From Paenibacillus sp. 1781tsa1 (GTDB lineage: Bacteria > Bacillota > Bacilli > Paenibacillales > Paenibacillaceae), in the NCBI RefSeq assembly GCF_024159265.1, contig NZ_JAMYWY010000001.1, forward strand, positions 1,984,001 through 2,048,000: a DNA stretch of 64,000 bases. Direction: 5' to 3'. Positions 34,617 to 42,734 of this stretch are shown in pieces; positions within the stretch are counted from its first letter, which is position 1, and each line of letters begins with the position of its first letter. Under the pieces are notes generated by a model. It did not search any database. It was not told the DNA's origin and worked only from the letters and a program-made list of their open reading frames with translations. Both the position numbers and the translations under genes were made by a program.

Positions 34617-35570
34617 GTGGAAGTACTACGAATTTCGCCGCGGGGATATTGTTACGGCGTTGTGGATGCGATGGTGCTCGCGCGTCAAGCGGCACGCAAT
34701 CTGGATTTACCACGACCTATTTATATATTGGGTATGATTGTGCATAACCAACATGTGACGGATTCCTTTGAAGATGAAGGTATTATTACATTGGATGGTC
34801 CGAACCGGATGGATATTTTGAGCCAAGTGGAGAGTGGCACGATTATTTTTACAGCTCATGGTGTATCTCCTGAAGTGCGTAAGCTGGCAAGGGATAAAGG
34901 ATTGACAACAGTGGATGCAACATGCCCTGATGTCACCAAGACACATGATCTCATTCGGGAGAAGACGGCAGAGGGTTATCAGATCATCTATATCGGCAAA
35001 AAGAATCATCCTGAACCAGAAGGTGCCGTAGGCGTTGCACCAGATCTCGTTCATCTGATCGAGAAGGAAGAAGAGATCGAAGAACTGAACGTACCTCCAG
35101 GCAAAATCCTTATTACGAATCAGACAACGATGAGCCAGTGGGATATCAAACACATTATGAGCCGTCTTTTGGAGAAGTTCCCTGGTGCTGAGATTCATAA
35201 TGAGATTTGCCTCGCAACTCAGGTTCGTCAGGAAGCTGTCGCTGAACAGGCAGGTCAAGCGGACCTGGTTATCGTGGTGGGTGATCCTCGCAGCAATAAC
35301 TCCAACCGTCTGGCGCAAGTGTCAGAGGAAATCGCGGGGGTTACGGCCTACCGTGTATCGGATGTCTCCGAGATTCAGCAAGAATGGCTGAAAGGTGTAA
35401 ATAAGGTGGCGGTTACTTCGGGTGCATCAACACCAACACCGATTACGAAGGAAGTCATCCTTTACCTGGAGCAGTATGAACATGACAAGCCGGAGACGTG
35501 GGAGATCAAGCGTACCGTGAACATGAGCAAACTGCTGCCTCCAGTTAGAGAAAAAACACGTACACCGTAG
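34617..35570 (+). CDS. ispH: 4-hydroxy-3-methylbut-2-enyl diphosphate reductase
   Basis: Last enzyme of the MEP isoprenoid pathway, making IPP and DMAPP with a 4Fe-4S cluster. The 317-residue protein has the three cluster cysteines Cys12 (RGYCYGV), Cys103 (DATCPDV) and Cys198 (NEICLATQ), and conserved His43 (VHNQH), His81 (TAHGV), His131 and Glu133 (NHPEPEG). GTG 34617 is chosen because it gives the family's N-terminus ([12 protein letters not shown]) and follows an AAAGCGGGTGG site. The open frame extends 43 codons upstream into the kinase gene without family support. Confidence 0.95.
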   Translation: MEVLRISPRGYCYGVVDAMVLARQAARNLDLPRPIYILGMIVHNQHVTDSFEDEGIITLDGPNRMDILSQVESGTIIFTAHGVSPEVRKLARDKGLTTVDATCPDVTKTHDLIREKTAEGYQIIYIGKKNHPEPEGAVGVAPDLVHLIEKEEEIEELNVPPGKILITNQTTMSQWDIKHIMSRLLEKFPGAEIHNEICLATQVRQEAVAEQAGQADLVIVVGDPRSNNSNRLAQVSEEIAGVTAYRVSDVSEIQQEWLKGVNKVAVTSGASTPTPITKEVILYLEQYEHDKPETWEIKRTVNMSKLLPPVREKTRTP

Positions 35571-35628
35571 TGTGAAATGTAAATGTAAGTCTACGTGTAT
35601 GTGAATTGCAAACGAGATGTGAATAAGA

Positions 35629-35682
35629 AGAATCCTGTTATGCAGAACCGTATTCGGTGCCTGTGGAGCAGGGTTCTTTTTG
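35629..35682 (+). terminator. Terminator of ispH
   Basis: AGAATCCTG (35629-35637) pairs with CAGGGTTCT (35669-35677), with a large inner structured loop, then T. Confidence 0.7.
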
Positions 35683-35705
35683 ATATAAGATAAAGAATGT
35701 GTACC

Positions 35706-35734
35706 TTGACGCAATAGGAGATCTATGGTATATT
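35706..35734 (+). promoter_or_regulatory. Sigma-A promoter of aroF
   Basis: TTGACG (35706-35711), 17-bp spacer, TATATT (35729-35734). It gives a leader of about 115 bases containing a GCTTAAA/TTTAAGC dyad (around 35750-35777). I saw no known riboswitch or tryptophan-type attenuator in it. Confidence 0.75.
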
Positions 35735-35855
35735 CACTTTAACGGATAAAAGCTTAAAAGCGAACAAGCGTTTAAGCGCGACAGAGTTTTTACAACTAAT
35801 CAGACGCACGTTAAGAAATTATGGTGCTCTCATACAAGGAAGGATGGGAATTAAT

Positions 35856-36920
35856 ATGATCGTTATTGCAGGCAAAGCTACACCGGAGGAACAGATTCAG
35901 GATATCGTTGCAGTTATTGAAAAAGAAGGGCTTCAGGTGCATATCTCTCGCGGAGAGGATCGTACTATCATTGGTTTGATTGGCAAAGTTGAACCGAAAA
36001 TGCAAGAACATCTTCGCCAAATGAAAGGGGTCGAGAATGTCGTAAAAATCTCGAAGTCCTACAAATTGGCAAGCCGCGACTTCCATCCGGAAGATACGGT
36101 GATCTCCATCAAAGGTGTAGATATCGGCGGAAAAGAACTTGTTGTCATGGGCGGACCATGTGCAGTTGAATCGGCTGCACAGATTGATGAGATTGCAGGG
36201 CTTGTGAAAGCTGCTGGTGGGCAAGTGTTACGTGGTGGTGCATTCAAGCCGCGCACAGGTCCTTACAGCTTCCAGGGAACGGGCGTAGAGGGATTGATCA
36301 TGATGGCGGAAGCAGGCAAGAAACATGATCTGCTGACCATTACAGAAGTCATGACACCTGAGTATGTGGATATTTGCGCCGAGTACGCAGATATTCTGCA
36401 AGTAGGTACACGTAACATGCAGAACTTTGACCTGCTCCGCAAATTGGGTGAGTGTGGCAAACCGGTATTGTTGAAACGTGGCTTCAGTGCAACATACGAT
36501 GAGTTGTTGAATGCGGCTGAATACATTCTTGCGGGTGGTAATCCAAATGTCATGCTGTGTGAGCGTGGTATTCGTACGTTTGAATCCTACACACGTAATA
36601 CGCTTGATCTGTCAGCAATCCCTGTTCTGCAGTCTTTGAGCCATTTGCCGGTTATTTCTGACCCGAGCCATGGTACTGGACGACGTGAACTGGTGGAGCC
36701 GATGACAAAAGCTTCCGTTGCTGCAGGTGCCAATGGCCTGATTATTGAAATGCATACCGATCCGGATAACTCCATGACAGGAGATGGAGTGCAATCGTTG
36801 TTCCCTGACCAATTCGCCAACCTGTTGCAGGATCTGGAGAAATTGGCACCAATCGTCGGTAAATCATTCAGTACAGCTAAACAACCAGCAGAATTTTTCC
36901 CGGCACGTGTAGGCGTATAA
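35856..36920 (+). CDS. aroF: 3-deoxy-7-phosphoheptulonate synthase (class I-beta)
   Basis: First step of the shikimate pathway. The 354-residue protein has an N-terminal ferredoxin-like (ACT-like) domain (about 1-65, MIVIAGKATPEEQIQDIVAV) followed by the DAHP-synthase barrel. Barrel blocks include VMGGPCAVES, RGGAFKPRTGPYSFQG, VGTRNMQNF, LLKRGFSATYDELLNAAEYI, CERGIRTFE and DPSHGTGRRELV. The N-terminal domain, rather than a chorismate mutase domain as in B. subtilis AroA, resembles the Thermotoga-type enzyme, where it gives tyrosine feedback inhibition. GGAAGGATGGG precedes ATG 35856. Confidence 0.94.
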   Translation: MIVIAGKATPEEQIQDIVAVIEKEGLQVHISRGEDRTIIGLIGKVEPKMQEHLRQMKGVENVVKISKSYKLASRDFHPEDTVISIKGVDIGGKELVVMGGPCAVESAAQIDEIAGLVKAAGGQVLRGGAFKPRTGPYSFQGTGVEGLIMMAEAGKKHDLLTITEVMTPEYVDICAEYADILQVGTRNMQNFDLLRKLGECGKPVLLKRGFSATYDELLNAAEYILAGGNPNVMLCERGIRTFESYTRNTLDLSAIPVLQSLSHLPVISDPSHGTGRRELVEPMTKASVAAGANGLIIEMHTDPDNSMTGDGVQSLFPDQFANLLQDLEKLAPIVGKSFSTAKQPAEFFPARVGV

Positions 36921-36952
36921 GAAGAATTCATAGTCAAGGTCTGGCTCATCAG

Positions 36953-37011
36953 CCGGGCATCTCATCTGGTCTCGTTCATTGCGACGGAAACAGATAGATG
37001 CTCGGTTTTTT
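36953..37011 (+). terminator. Terminator of aroF
   Basis: The arm 36953-36968 pairs with 36991-37005 with single mismatches, followed by six T. Confidence 0.85.
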
Positions 37012-37178
37012 GCATATTTTGCAGGTTTGAACGTATTTATTAATCAATGGTGATAAGAAACATTTATGATGTGAAGTTTTTTCCATGATTTAGGATAAAA
37101 AAGGGGTCGCTTTACCGCATTAAACCAGTTAAATGTATACTAAATGTGTTGTTATATGAATTTAGGTTATTTATAAAA

Positions 37179-37195
37179 TGTGAGTATAGCTAACA
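37179..37195 (+). promoter_or_regulatory. GlnR/TnrA-type box upstream of glnA
   Basis: TGTGA-N7-TAACA is an exact fit to the TGTNA-N7-TNACA site bound by the nitrogen regulators GlnR and TnrA in Bacilli. It sits about 29 bp ahead of the -35 box of a strong glnA promoter, closer to an activator position than a classic GlnR repression site. Confidence 0.75.
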
Positions 37196-37223
37196 TACTC
37201 GCAAAAAATACCTTACATAAGTA

Positions 37224-37253
37224 TTGACGATGTCAGGTTTTAAAATTTATAAT
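37224..37253 (+). promoter_or_regulatory. Sigma-A promoter of glnA
   Basis: TTGACG (37224-37229), 18-bp spacer, TATAAT (37248-37253). It overlaps the upstream extension of the glnA open frame, which argues that translation begins at 37333. Confidence 0.85.
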
Positions 37254-37332
37254 GACGACAGAAAAAAATTCGAATTTAGACATTTTCTTAGTGGGGTTGT
37301 TTAATGTTCGGAATATTTGGGAGGACGAATAC

Positions 37333-38757
37333 ATGTCGGTTGAAAACGTATTGAAATCAATTCAAGAGAACAACATCGAGTGGGTAGATTTTCGTTTTGT
37401 AGATTTAGCTGGTCGTGCACATCACATCTCGTTGCCAGCTTCGGCTGTTGATGCAGACACGTTCGTAAATGGAGTAGCTTTTGACGGTTCTTCTATCCAA
37501 GGTTTCCGCGGAATTGAAGAGTCCGATATGGTTATGATGCCAGACCCTGAAGCGACTTATGTCGATCCGTTCACTGCACACCCTACATTGAATGTTATGT
37601 GTGATATCTTCACTCCGGACGGCGAGCGTTATGAGCGTGACCCACGTAGCATCGCTGTTAAAGCAGAAGCTTATTTGCAAGAAAGCGGTGTAGGTACAGC
37701 GGCATTCTTCGCACCTGAATCCGAGTTCTTCATCTTCGACGATGTACGTTATGAGAGCGGCACAAACAGCTCTTCCTACTACGTAGATTCCGAAGAAGCT
37801 TCATGGAACACGAACCGCAAAGAAGAAGGCGGAAACCTGGGCTTCAAAGTACGCACTAAAGGTGGATATGTTCCAGTAGCACCAGTGGATACACAACAAG
37901 ATATTCGTAGCGAAATGTGTCGCCTTCTGGAAGAAGCGGGCCTGTCGATCGAGCGTCATCACCATGAAGTGGCGACAGCGGGTCAAGCCGAAATCAACTT
38001 CCGTTTTGATACACTGAAGAAAACAGCAGATAACCTGCTTGCATACAAATACATCGTGCACAACACTGCACGTCAATATGGTAAAGTAGCAACATTCATG
38101 CCAAAACCATTGTTCGGTGATAATGGTAGCGGAATGCACGTTCACCAATCCATCTTTGATGGCGATTCCCCATTGTTCTATGACAAAGCGGGATATGCTA
38201 ACCTGAGTGAAATGGCTCTGCACTACATCGGAGGTATCCTGTACCATGCTCCGGCACTGATCGCTTTGACTAACCCTAGTACAAACTCGTTTAAACGTCT
38301 TGTACCTGGTTACGAAGCACCAGTTAACCTGGTTTACTCCAAAGGTAACCGTTCCGCAGCAGTTCGTATTCCGGTTGCAGCTGTGACACCAAAAGGTTGT
38401 CGTATCGAGTTCCGTACACCAGACTCCACAGCTAACCCATATTTGGCATTCTCCGCAATGTTGATGGCTGGTCTGGATGGAATCAAACGCAAAATCAACC
38501 CAACTGAACTTGGATATGGTCCGCTCGACAAAAACATCTATGACCTGTCTGATGCAGATAAAGAAAACATCCGCAGTGTACCAGCTTCCCTCGAAGAAGC
38601 ACTTGATGCATTGGCAGCGGATAACGAGTTCTTGACTGAAGGCGGCGTATTCACAAAAGAATTCATTGAAAATTACATCAACCTCAAACGTGATGAAGCG
38701 AAAGCAGTAGCGATCCGCATTCATCCGCACGAGTACAGCCTCTACTTCGACTGCTAA
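37333..38757 (+). CDS. glnA: Type I glutamine synthetase, GSI-beta-like
   Basis: Makes glutamine from glutamate and ammonia; dodecameric, cytoplasmic. The 474-residue protein has the family blocks GVAFDGSSIQGF, FAPESEFFIFD, the ATP-binding MPKPLFGDNGSGMHVHQS, NSFKRLVPGYEAPV and RIEFRTPD. It is about 30 residues longer than the usual Firmicute GlnA. The extra C-terminal part (LDKNIYDLSDADKENIRSVPASLEEALDAL) matches GSI-beta enzymes, with Tyr403 at the adenylylation-loop position. ATG 37333 follows a GGGAGG site. Control by a GlnR/TnrA box is likely. No glnR gene is adjacent, so this may be a second glutamine synthetase of the organism. Confidence 0.93.
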   Translation: MSVENVLKSIQENNIEWVDFRFVDLAGRAHHISLPASAVDADTFVNGVAFDGSSIQGFRGIEESDMVMMPDPEATYVDPFTAHPTLNVMCDIFTPDGERYERDPRSIAVKAEAYLQESGVGTAAFFAPESEFFIFDDVRYESGTNSSSYYVDSEEASWNTNRKEEGGNLGFKVRTKGGYVPVAPVDTQQDIRSEMCRLLEEAGLSIERHHHEVATAGQAEINFRFDTLKKTADNLLAYKYIVHNTARQYGKVATFMPKPLFGDNGSGMHVHQSIFDGDSPLFYDKAGYANLSEMALHYIGGILYHAPALIALTNPSTNSFKRLVPGYEAPVNLVYSKGNRSAAVRIPVAAVTPKGCRIEFRTPDSTANPYLAFSAMLMAGLDGIKRKINPTELGYGPLDKNIYDLSDADKENIRSVPASLEEALDALAADNEFLTEGGVFTKEFIENYINLKRDEAKAVAIRIHPHEYSLYFDC

Positions 38758-38791
38758 TAGGTCGGGGTCGGAACAGAACTTGTTCCAACTT

Positions 38792-38823
38792 AAAGCCTCC
38801 GGGATACACTCTCGGAGGCTTTT
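38792..38823 (+). terminator. Terminator of glnA
   Basis: AAAGCCTCCG (38792-38801) pairs with the CGGAGGCTTT run ending at 38822, with a short inner loop. Confidence 0.85.
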
Positions 38824-39119
38824 CCTTGAATTAAACAATGTAGTGCTTTAACTTTGCAGGGTGATAAAGGAATTTGATGGCCTGAATTGAACACTTCAGT
38901 GCATATTGCCCTTGAAGCAGATAGAGAATACTGATATCATAGCGATAATATTCACTTTGAGTGCATTTTGCACAAAACCATAGAGCGGCTTCCAATAAGT
39001 AAGATATAGATCAAAATGATTTAATTTGTCTATATCTTATACCCGTGAGCGATTCTAATCGAATTGTGCAAAATGCTGTTTGTATGTCAGAGTTACGGAT
39101 GGAAAGGGCGGGGGATTTT
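38824..39119 (+). other. 296-bp leader region of serC
   Basis: No separate gene. An 11-bp hairpin pairs 39000-39010 (TAAGATATAGA) with 39029-39039. A TTCACTTTGAGTGCA-like stretch lies near 38950. Open frame continues upstream of the chosen serC start but without family support. No known riboswitch is recognised. Confidence 0.45.
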
Positions 39120-40208
39120 GTGACCAAAAGAGCGTATAACTTTAATGCAGGACCTGCGGCGTTACCACTTGAGGTACTGGAGCGTGCACAGGCGGAATTT
39201 GTAGATTTTCGTAATACAGGCATGTCGATTATGGAGATGTCTCACCGTGGAGCGGTGTACGAGTCTGTACATAATGAAGCTCAGGAGCGCTTGTTGTCGC
39301 TTCTAGGCAATCCAAAAGGATACAAGGTTCTCTTTCTGCAGGGCGGTGCAAGCACTCAGTTCGCGATGTTGCCAATGAACCTACTCGGGGCAGGGCAGAC
39401 TGCAAGTTACGTGATGACCGGCAGCTGGGCCAAGAAGGCTCTGTCTGAGGCGAAGTTGATCGGCGAGACGCATGTTGCTGCATCTTCGGAAGCAGAGAAA
39501 TTCATGAAATTGCCGGATGTTTCAAATCTGAGTTTGCCAGAACGTACGGCTTATGTGCATCTTACTTCCAACGAAACGATCGAAGGTACGCAATTTAAGT
39601 CATTCCCGGATACCGGTTCAGTACCTCTGATTGCGGACATGTCGAGTGATATTTTCTGTAAACCATTCGATCTCAATCAGTTCGGTATGATCTACGCGGG
39701 TGCACAGAAGAACCTGGGGCCATCGGGAATTACGGTTGTGATTGCTCGTGAGGAACTGGTGAGTGAATCGCCTAAAACGATTCCAACCATGCTTCGTTAC
39801 AGCACACATGTAGATAATAACTCTCTGTATAATACGCCGCCATCCTTCTCAGTATATATGGTGAATGAAGTATTGAAATGGATTGAAGAACAGGGTGGAT
39901 TGGCTGGTATTGAGCAAAAAAATACGAAAAAAGCCGAATTGCTCTATAACACAATTGATGCTTCCGGTGATTTCTACCGTGGTTGTGTGGAACCAGAAGA
40001 TCGTTCCCTTATGAATGTAACCTTCCGTCTTGCTTCTGAGGAACTGGAGAAGAAGTTCATCAAGGCATCGGAGGAAGAAGGATTCGTAGGTCTGAAAGGA
40101 CATCGCAGTGTGGGTGGTCTTCGTGCCTCCATTTACAATGCTGCTCCTTATGAGAGTGTTAAGGCACTGACAGACTTCATGAGCCACTTCCAGAAGACAA
40201 ATGGATAA
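39120..40208 (+). CDS. serC: Phosphoserine aminotransferase
   Basis: Converts 3-phosphohydroxypyruvate to phosphoserine (serine synthesis) and serves pyridoxine synthesis in some bacteria. The 362-residue PLP protein starts with KRAYNFNAGPAALPLEVLE and has MSIMEMSHRGAVYE, LFLQGGASTQFAMLPMNLL, the Schiff-base lysine in YAGAQKNLGPSGITVVI, STHVDNNSLYNTPP, and GLKGHRSVGGLRASIYNA. GTG 39120 is chosen, since it gives the family's N-terminus and follows an AAGGGCGGGGG site; ATG 39099 and ATG 39045 are in-frame alternatives. serA and serB are not adjacent. Confidence 0.94.
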   Translation: MTKRAYNFNAGPAALPLEVLERAQAEFVDFRNTGMSIMEMSHRGAVYESVHNEAQERLLSLLGNPKGYKVLFLQGGASTQFAMLPMNLLGAGQTASYVMTGSWAKKALSEAKLIGETHVAASSEAEKFMKLPDVSNLSLPERTAYVHLTSNETIEGTQFKSFPDTGSVPLIADMSSDIFCKPFDLNQFGMIYAGAQKNLGPSGITVVIAREELVSESPKTIPTMLRYSTHVDNNSLYNTPPSFSVYMVNEVLKWIEEQGGLAGIEQKNTKKAELLYNTIDASGDFYRGCVEPEDRSLMNVTFRLASEELEKKFIKASEEEGFVGLKGHRSVGGLRASIYNAAPYESVKALTDFMSHFQKTNG

Positions 40209-40263
40209 TTAAAGTATAGGTACGGTGTCATGGACCTTAGTGTCTAATCCTGTGCCTTACCAG

Positions 40264-40296
40264 AGCCTTCCACATTTGACGTGTGGAGGGCTTTTC
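40264..40296 (+). terminator. Terminator of serC
   Basis: AGCCTTCCACA (40264-40274) pairs with TGTGGAGGGCT (40282-40292), followed by T. Confidence 0.88.
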
Positions 40297-40349
40297 TTTA
40301 AGATTAGAGGGTTGTCGTCAACATGAAATGAAAAGGAGATTGAACACAT

Positions 40350-40817
40350 ATGGCTTTACACATCGTTCTGGTTGAACCAGAAATTCCGGCGAACACAGGA
40401 AATATTTCGCGTACTTGTGCGGCAACCGGGACCCATCTACATCTCGTGCGTCCACTTGGATTTCGAACAGATGATGCTACATTGAAACGGGCAGGGCTGG
40501 ACTACTGGCATGCCGTTCATATTGAATACCATGACTCATTTGCAGAGGTTCAGGAAAAATATCCGGAAGGTCGCTTCTTCTACGCAACTACGAAGGCAAA
40601 GAACCGATATAGTGACTTTAATTTTCAGGATGGGGATTTCCTCGTTTTTGGTAAAGAGACCAAAGGCCTCCCACCTGAATTAATTGCTGCGAATCCCGAT
40701 ACATGTATGAAAATGCCAATGACTGGTGACGTTAGATCATTAAACCTGTCCAACTCGGCAGCCATTATTGTATATGAAGCGTTGCGTCAGCTGAATTTCC
40801 CGGGGTTAGAAGGATAA
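40350..40817 (+). CDS. trmL: tRNA (cytidine/uridine-34-2'-O)-methyltransferase TrmL
   Basis: A SPOUT-fold methyltransferase of 155 residues that methylates the ribose of the wobble base in some leucine tRNAs. HIVLVEPEIPANTGNISRTCAATG at the start, LVFGKETKGLPPEL and the knot region MPMTGDVRSLNLSNSAAIIVYEALRQ are the TrmL signature. Length is typical. AAAGGAG precedes the ATG. It lies between the serC terminator and the AbrB-like gene with no operon partner. Confidence 0.94.
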   Translation: MALHIVLVEPEIPANTGNISRTCAATGTHLHLVRPLGFRTDDATLKRAGLDYWHAVHIEYHDSFAEVQEKYPEGRFFYATTKAKNRYSDFNFQDGDFLVFGKETKGLPPELIAANPDTCMKMPMTGDVRSLNLSNSAAIIVYEALRQLNFPGLEG

Positions 40818-40900
40818 ATTCGGGTTATAAATGACGGCTAGAATTCGGTAAAAAAACATTTTTCAAAAAAAAGGACAAAAAATGTTTATTTCCAGCAGGA

Positions 40901-40944
40901 TTCGACAAAATCTTGGCGAATCTATAAACATAGTACAAATGTAC
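40901..40944 (+). promoter_or_regulatory. Promoter and dyad operator of the AbrB-like gene
   Basis: TTCGAC (40901-40906), 16-bp spacer, TATAAA (40923-40928). The inverted repeat GTACAAATGTAC (40933-40944) lies at the expected start site and could be an operator. Upstream, AAACATTTTT (40854-40863) and AAAAATGTTT (40878-40887) form a second AT-rich dyad. Confidence 0.5.
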
Positions 40945-40984
40945 CTAGAAATTTAGAGTAAGATAGGAGAGGTGTGCCGTAGCT

Positions 40985-41239
40985 ATGAAGCCAGCTGGAG
41001 TAGTTCGCAAAGTTGACCAATTAGGTAGGATCGTATTGCCTAAATCTTTGCGTAAAAGGTATCAAATGAATGAGGGAGATCCTGTAGAGATCTTAGTACA
41101 AGGGGACCATATTATCCTAGAGAGATATCGTCCAAAATGTATTTTCTGCGGATCCATCGAGGAAGTCAACGAGTTCAAAGAGCGTTACATATGCGCACAA
41201 TGTTTAGATGAGATGACTCAGCTTCCACAGCACGGATAA
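40985..41239 (+). CDS. AbrB/SpoVT-family transition regulator with zinc-finger-like tail
   Basis: An 84-residue DNA-binding protein. Residues 1-50 are a swapped-hairpin AbrB domain (MKPAGVVRKVDQLGRIVLPKSLRKRYQMNEGDPVEILVQGDHIILERY). The tail carries two CxxC pairs (CIFCGS and CAQCLD) 18 residues apart, which could hold a zinc ion. AbrB proteins repress post-exponential genes. The tail resembles Abh/AbrB-like proteins found in Paenibacillus rather than B. subtilis AbrB. The start has a GGAGAGGTG site. A dyad lies over the transcription start, so it may be autoregulated. Confidence 0.88.
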   Translation: MKPAGVVRKVDQLGRIVLPKSLRKRYQMNEGDPVEILVQGDHIILERYRPKCIFCGSIEEVNEFKERYICAQCLDEMTQLPQHG

Positions 41240-41245
41240 GAAGTA

Positions 41246-41283
41246 ACGCCATGGGGTTATTAACCCCCGTGGTGTTTTTTTTT
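41246..41283 (+). terminator. Terminator of the AbrB-like gene
   Basis: CGCCA/TGGTG outer and GGGGTTA/TTAACCCC inner pairings, followed by nine T at 41275-41283. Confidence 0.88.
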
Positions 41284-41343
41284 GTTTTCAGTATCCAGTG
41301 CAAGGTTCAGTCAGTTCCATGGAATAAAAGAAGAATATAAGAT

Positions 41344-42261
41344 TTAAAGTTGATTGCATATAGGTAAAATCTCATCCCATACGGCATTTAGAATACCTTG
41401 CATGTTTTCTTCCTCACTGTTAATACATATGACAGCTTCCTTTGAGGGAATTATGATACACAATTGACCATAGGCTCCATCGGCGCGGTAAGCCTCATGG
41501 GAACATATCCAGAACTGATACCCGTAACCTTTTCCCCAATCACCGTCTCCAGTCGTTTCGATCTGCCGAGATGTAGCCTGTTTGATCCAATCCGCAGGTA
41601 TAAGCTGTGTGCCTTCCCAAAGGCCCTCCTGCAGCAGTAACTGTCCAAATCGACTCAGTTCCTCATTGCTTATCCAAAGACCTGCACAGCCGAGTGTTAC
41701 CCCCAGTGGAGAGGTTTCCCACTCTACATCATGAATGCCTAGAGGCTCAAATAATCGCGGAGTCAGGTAATCTTTCACGGTTTGGCCGGTAGCTGCCTGC
41801 AGCATGGCTGAGATCATAAACGTATCCCCACTGCTGTATGTAAATTGTTCTCCGGGCATCCGGTCCAGAGGGAGAGACATATAATGTTTCGCCCAATCTT
41901 TCTCGGTCAAAGAAGCTCGTTCATCAGCCCAAAGAGGCGGCGAATCATGACCAGAAGACATTCGGAGCAGGTCACGTAACTTCAATTCCTGTGGAGATGG
42001 GAGGTTGTAATGTGCACCCGATACATGATTATGGGTGAAATAATCACCAAGAGTGGCATCCAGATGTAACAGACCTTCTTCAAGCGCAAGACCAACGGCC
42101 ATGCATGTGAAGGATTTACTTATGGAATGTTGTACACGACGCTGATCCCTATCCCTGTCCCAATGGGCAAGCAGATGCCCTTTTTGTAGTATGCGAATGG
42201 AGAAAACGTTCAATTGTTGCTCAGTAATCGTTTGAATGAAACCTTTGAGTTGCTCAGACAT
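41344..42261 (-). CDS. Beta-lactamase-family serine hydrolase (class C-like)
   Basis: A 305-residue protein with the penicillin-binding-protein/class C beta-lactamase fold: SxxK at Ser46-Lys49 (HSISKSF), YSS at Tyr142-Ser144 (the YxN position), and HDS/GDG-like loops. There is no signal peptide, so it should be cytoplasmic, as for many esterase-type members (EstB-like), rather than a drug-resistance enzyme. GGGAGG precedes the ATG. Substrate unknown. A palindrome GAAACGTTTC (42309-42318) lies in its upstream region. Confidence 0.85.
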   Translation of the reverse strand: MSEQLKGFIQTITEQQLNVFSIRILQKGHLLAHWDRDRDQRRVQHSISKSFTCMAVGLALEEGLLHLDATLGDYFTHNHVSGAHYNLPSPQELKLRDLLRMSSGHDSPPLWADERASLTEKDWAKHYMSLPLDRMPGEQFTYSSGDTFMISAMLQAATGQTVKDYLTPRLFEPLGIHDVEWETSPLGVTLGCAGLWISNEELSRFGQLLLQEGLWEGTQLIPADWIKQATSRQIETTGDGDWGKGYGYQFWICSHEAYRADGAYGQLCIIIPSKEAVICINSEEENMQGILNAVWDEILPICNQL

Positions 42262-42496
42262 AATTAACCTCCCTAATATCAGGTGAAACCTGAGTAAAAT
42301 CGGTTGGTGAAACGTTTCCGTAATTCGAATGCAAAATCAGAACTCATGTTAGTATAAACCTGGTTTGGTGTCAATTAAAGTTGTAATAACACTGACTAAA
42401 ATTTCATTTTTTCGTAATAATAGTGTCTTTCGGCGCAAATTTAGACGTAAAAAAGCATTTTTTCGAGAAAATAACGCGAAATTTGTAAAAAGGTTA

Positions 42497-42526
42497 TTGA
42501 CAGGATTTACTCATCGGGCTTATGAT
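42497..42526 (+). promoter_or_regulatory. Sigma-A promoter of the GH3/ABC operon
   Basis: Perfect TTGACA (42497-42502), 18-bp spacer, TATGAT (42521-42526). The expected start near 42533 falls at the beginning of the first operator. Confidence 0.85.
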
Positions 42527-42532
42527 TTATTC

Positions 42533-42556
42533 GAAACGATTCGAAGAAATCGCTTC
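42533..42556 (+). promoter_or_regulatory. Operator 1 (LacI-type dyad)
   Basis: GAAACGATT (42533-42541) and AATCGCTTC (42548-42556) flank a six-base centre, CGAAGA, with one mismatch between the arms. It coincides with the expected transcription start, a classic repression position. Confidence 0.65.
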
Positions 42557-42609
42557 CACATAAAAAGTGTTGTAATGAAGACCAAGTGAATCAACGTTGG
42601 CTATGTTTT

Positions 42610-42633
42610 GAAACGATTCGAGAAAATCGTTTC
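42610..42633 (+). promoter_or_regulatory. Operator 2 (LacI-type dyad)
   Basis: GAAACGATT (42610-42618) and AATCGTTTC (42625-42633) are perfectly complementary around CGAGAA. It is 77 bp downstream of operator 1 and nearly identical to it. Confidence 0.65.
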
Positions 42634-42734
42634 GATAACCCATCGTAATACAAGGGAATCTACAACAGCCTGCAATCCAACGCCAGAGAAACGAAAGAGT
42701 AAAGACAGCAGGCGATGATGAGAGGGGTTACATT

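Larger units (their letters stand above)
42262..42734. other. 473-bp divergent control region
   Basis: Separates the leftward serine hydrolase from the rightward carbohydrate operon. It contains GAAACGTTTC (42309-42318), an AT-rich stretch, a strong promoter (42497-42526) and two near-identical dyads (42533-42556 and 42610-42633). No gene is supported; a short plus-strand open frame across it has no ribosome site. Confidence 0.6.

Noticed and set aside
37801..38838. A 345-codon open frame on the minus strand
   Set aside because: Antisense to glnA; the product is rich in Cys, Phe and Trp, as expected from reading a biased gene backwards. No start signals.
42365..42589. A 74-codon plus-strand frame before the esterase
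   Set aside because: It runs through the promoter and first operator and has no ribosome site; composition is that of AT-rich intergenic DNA.
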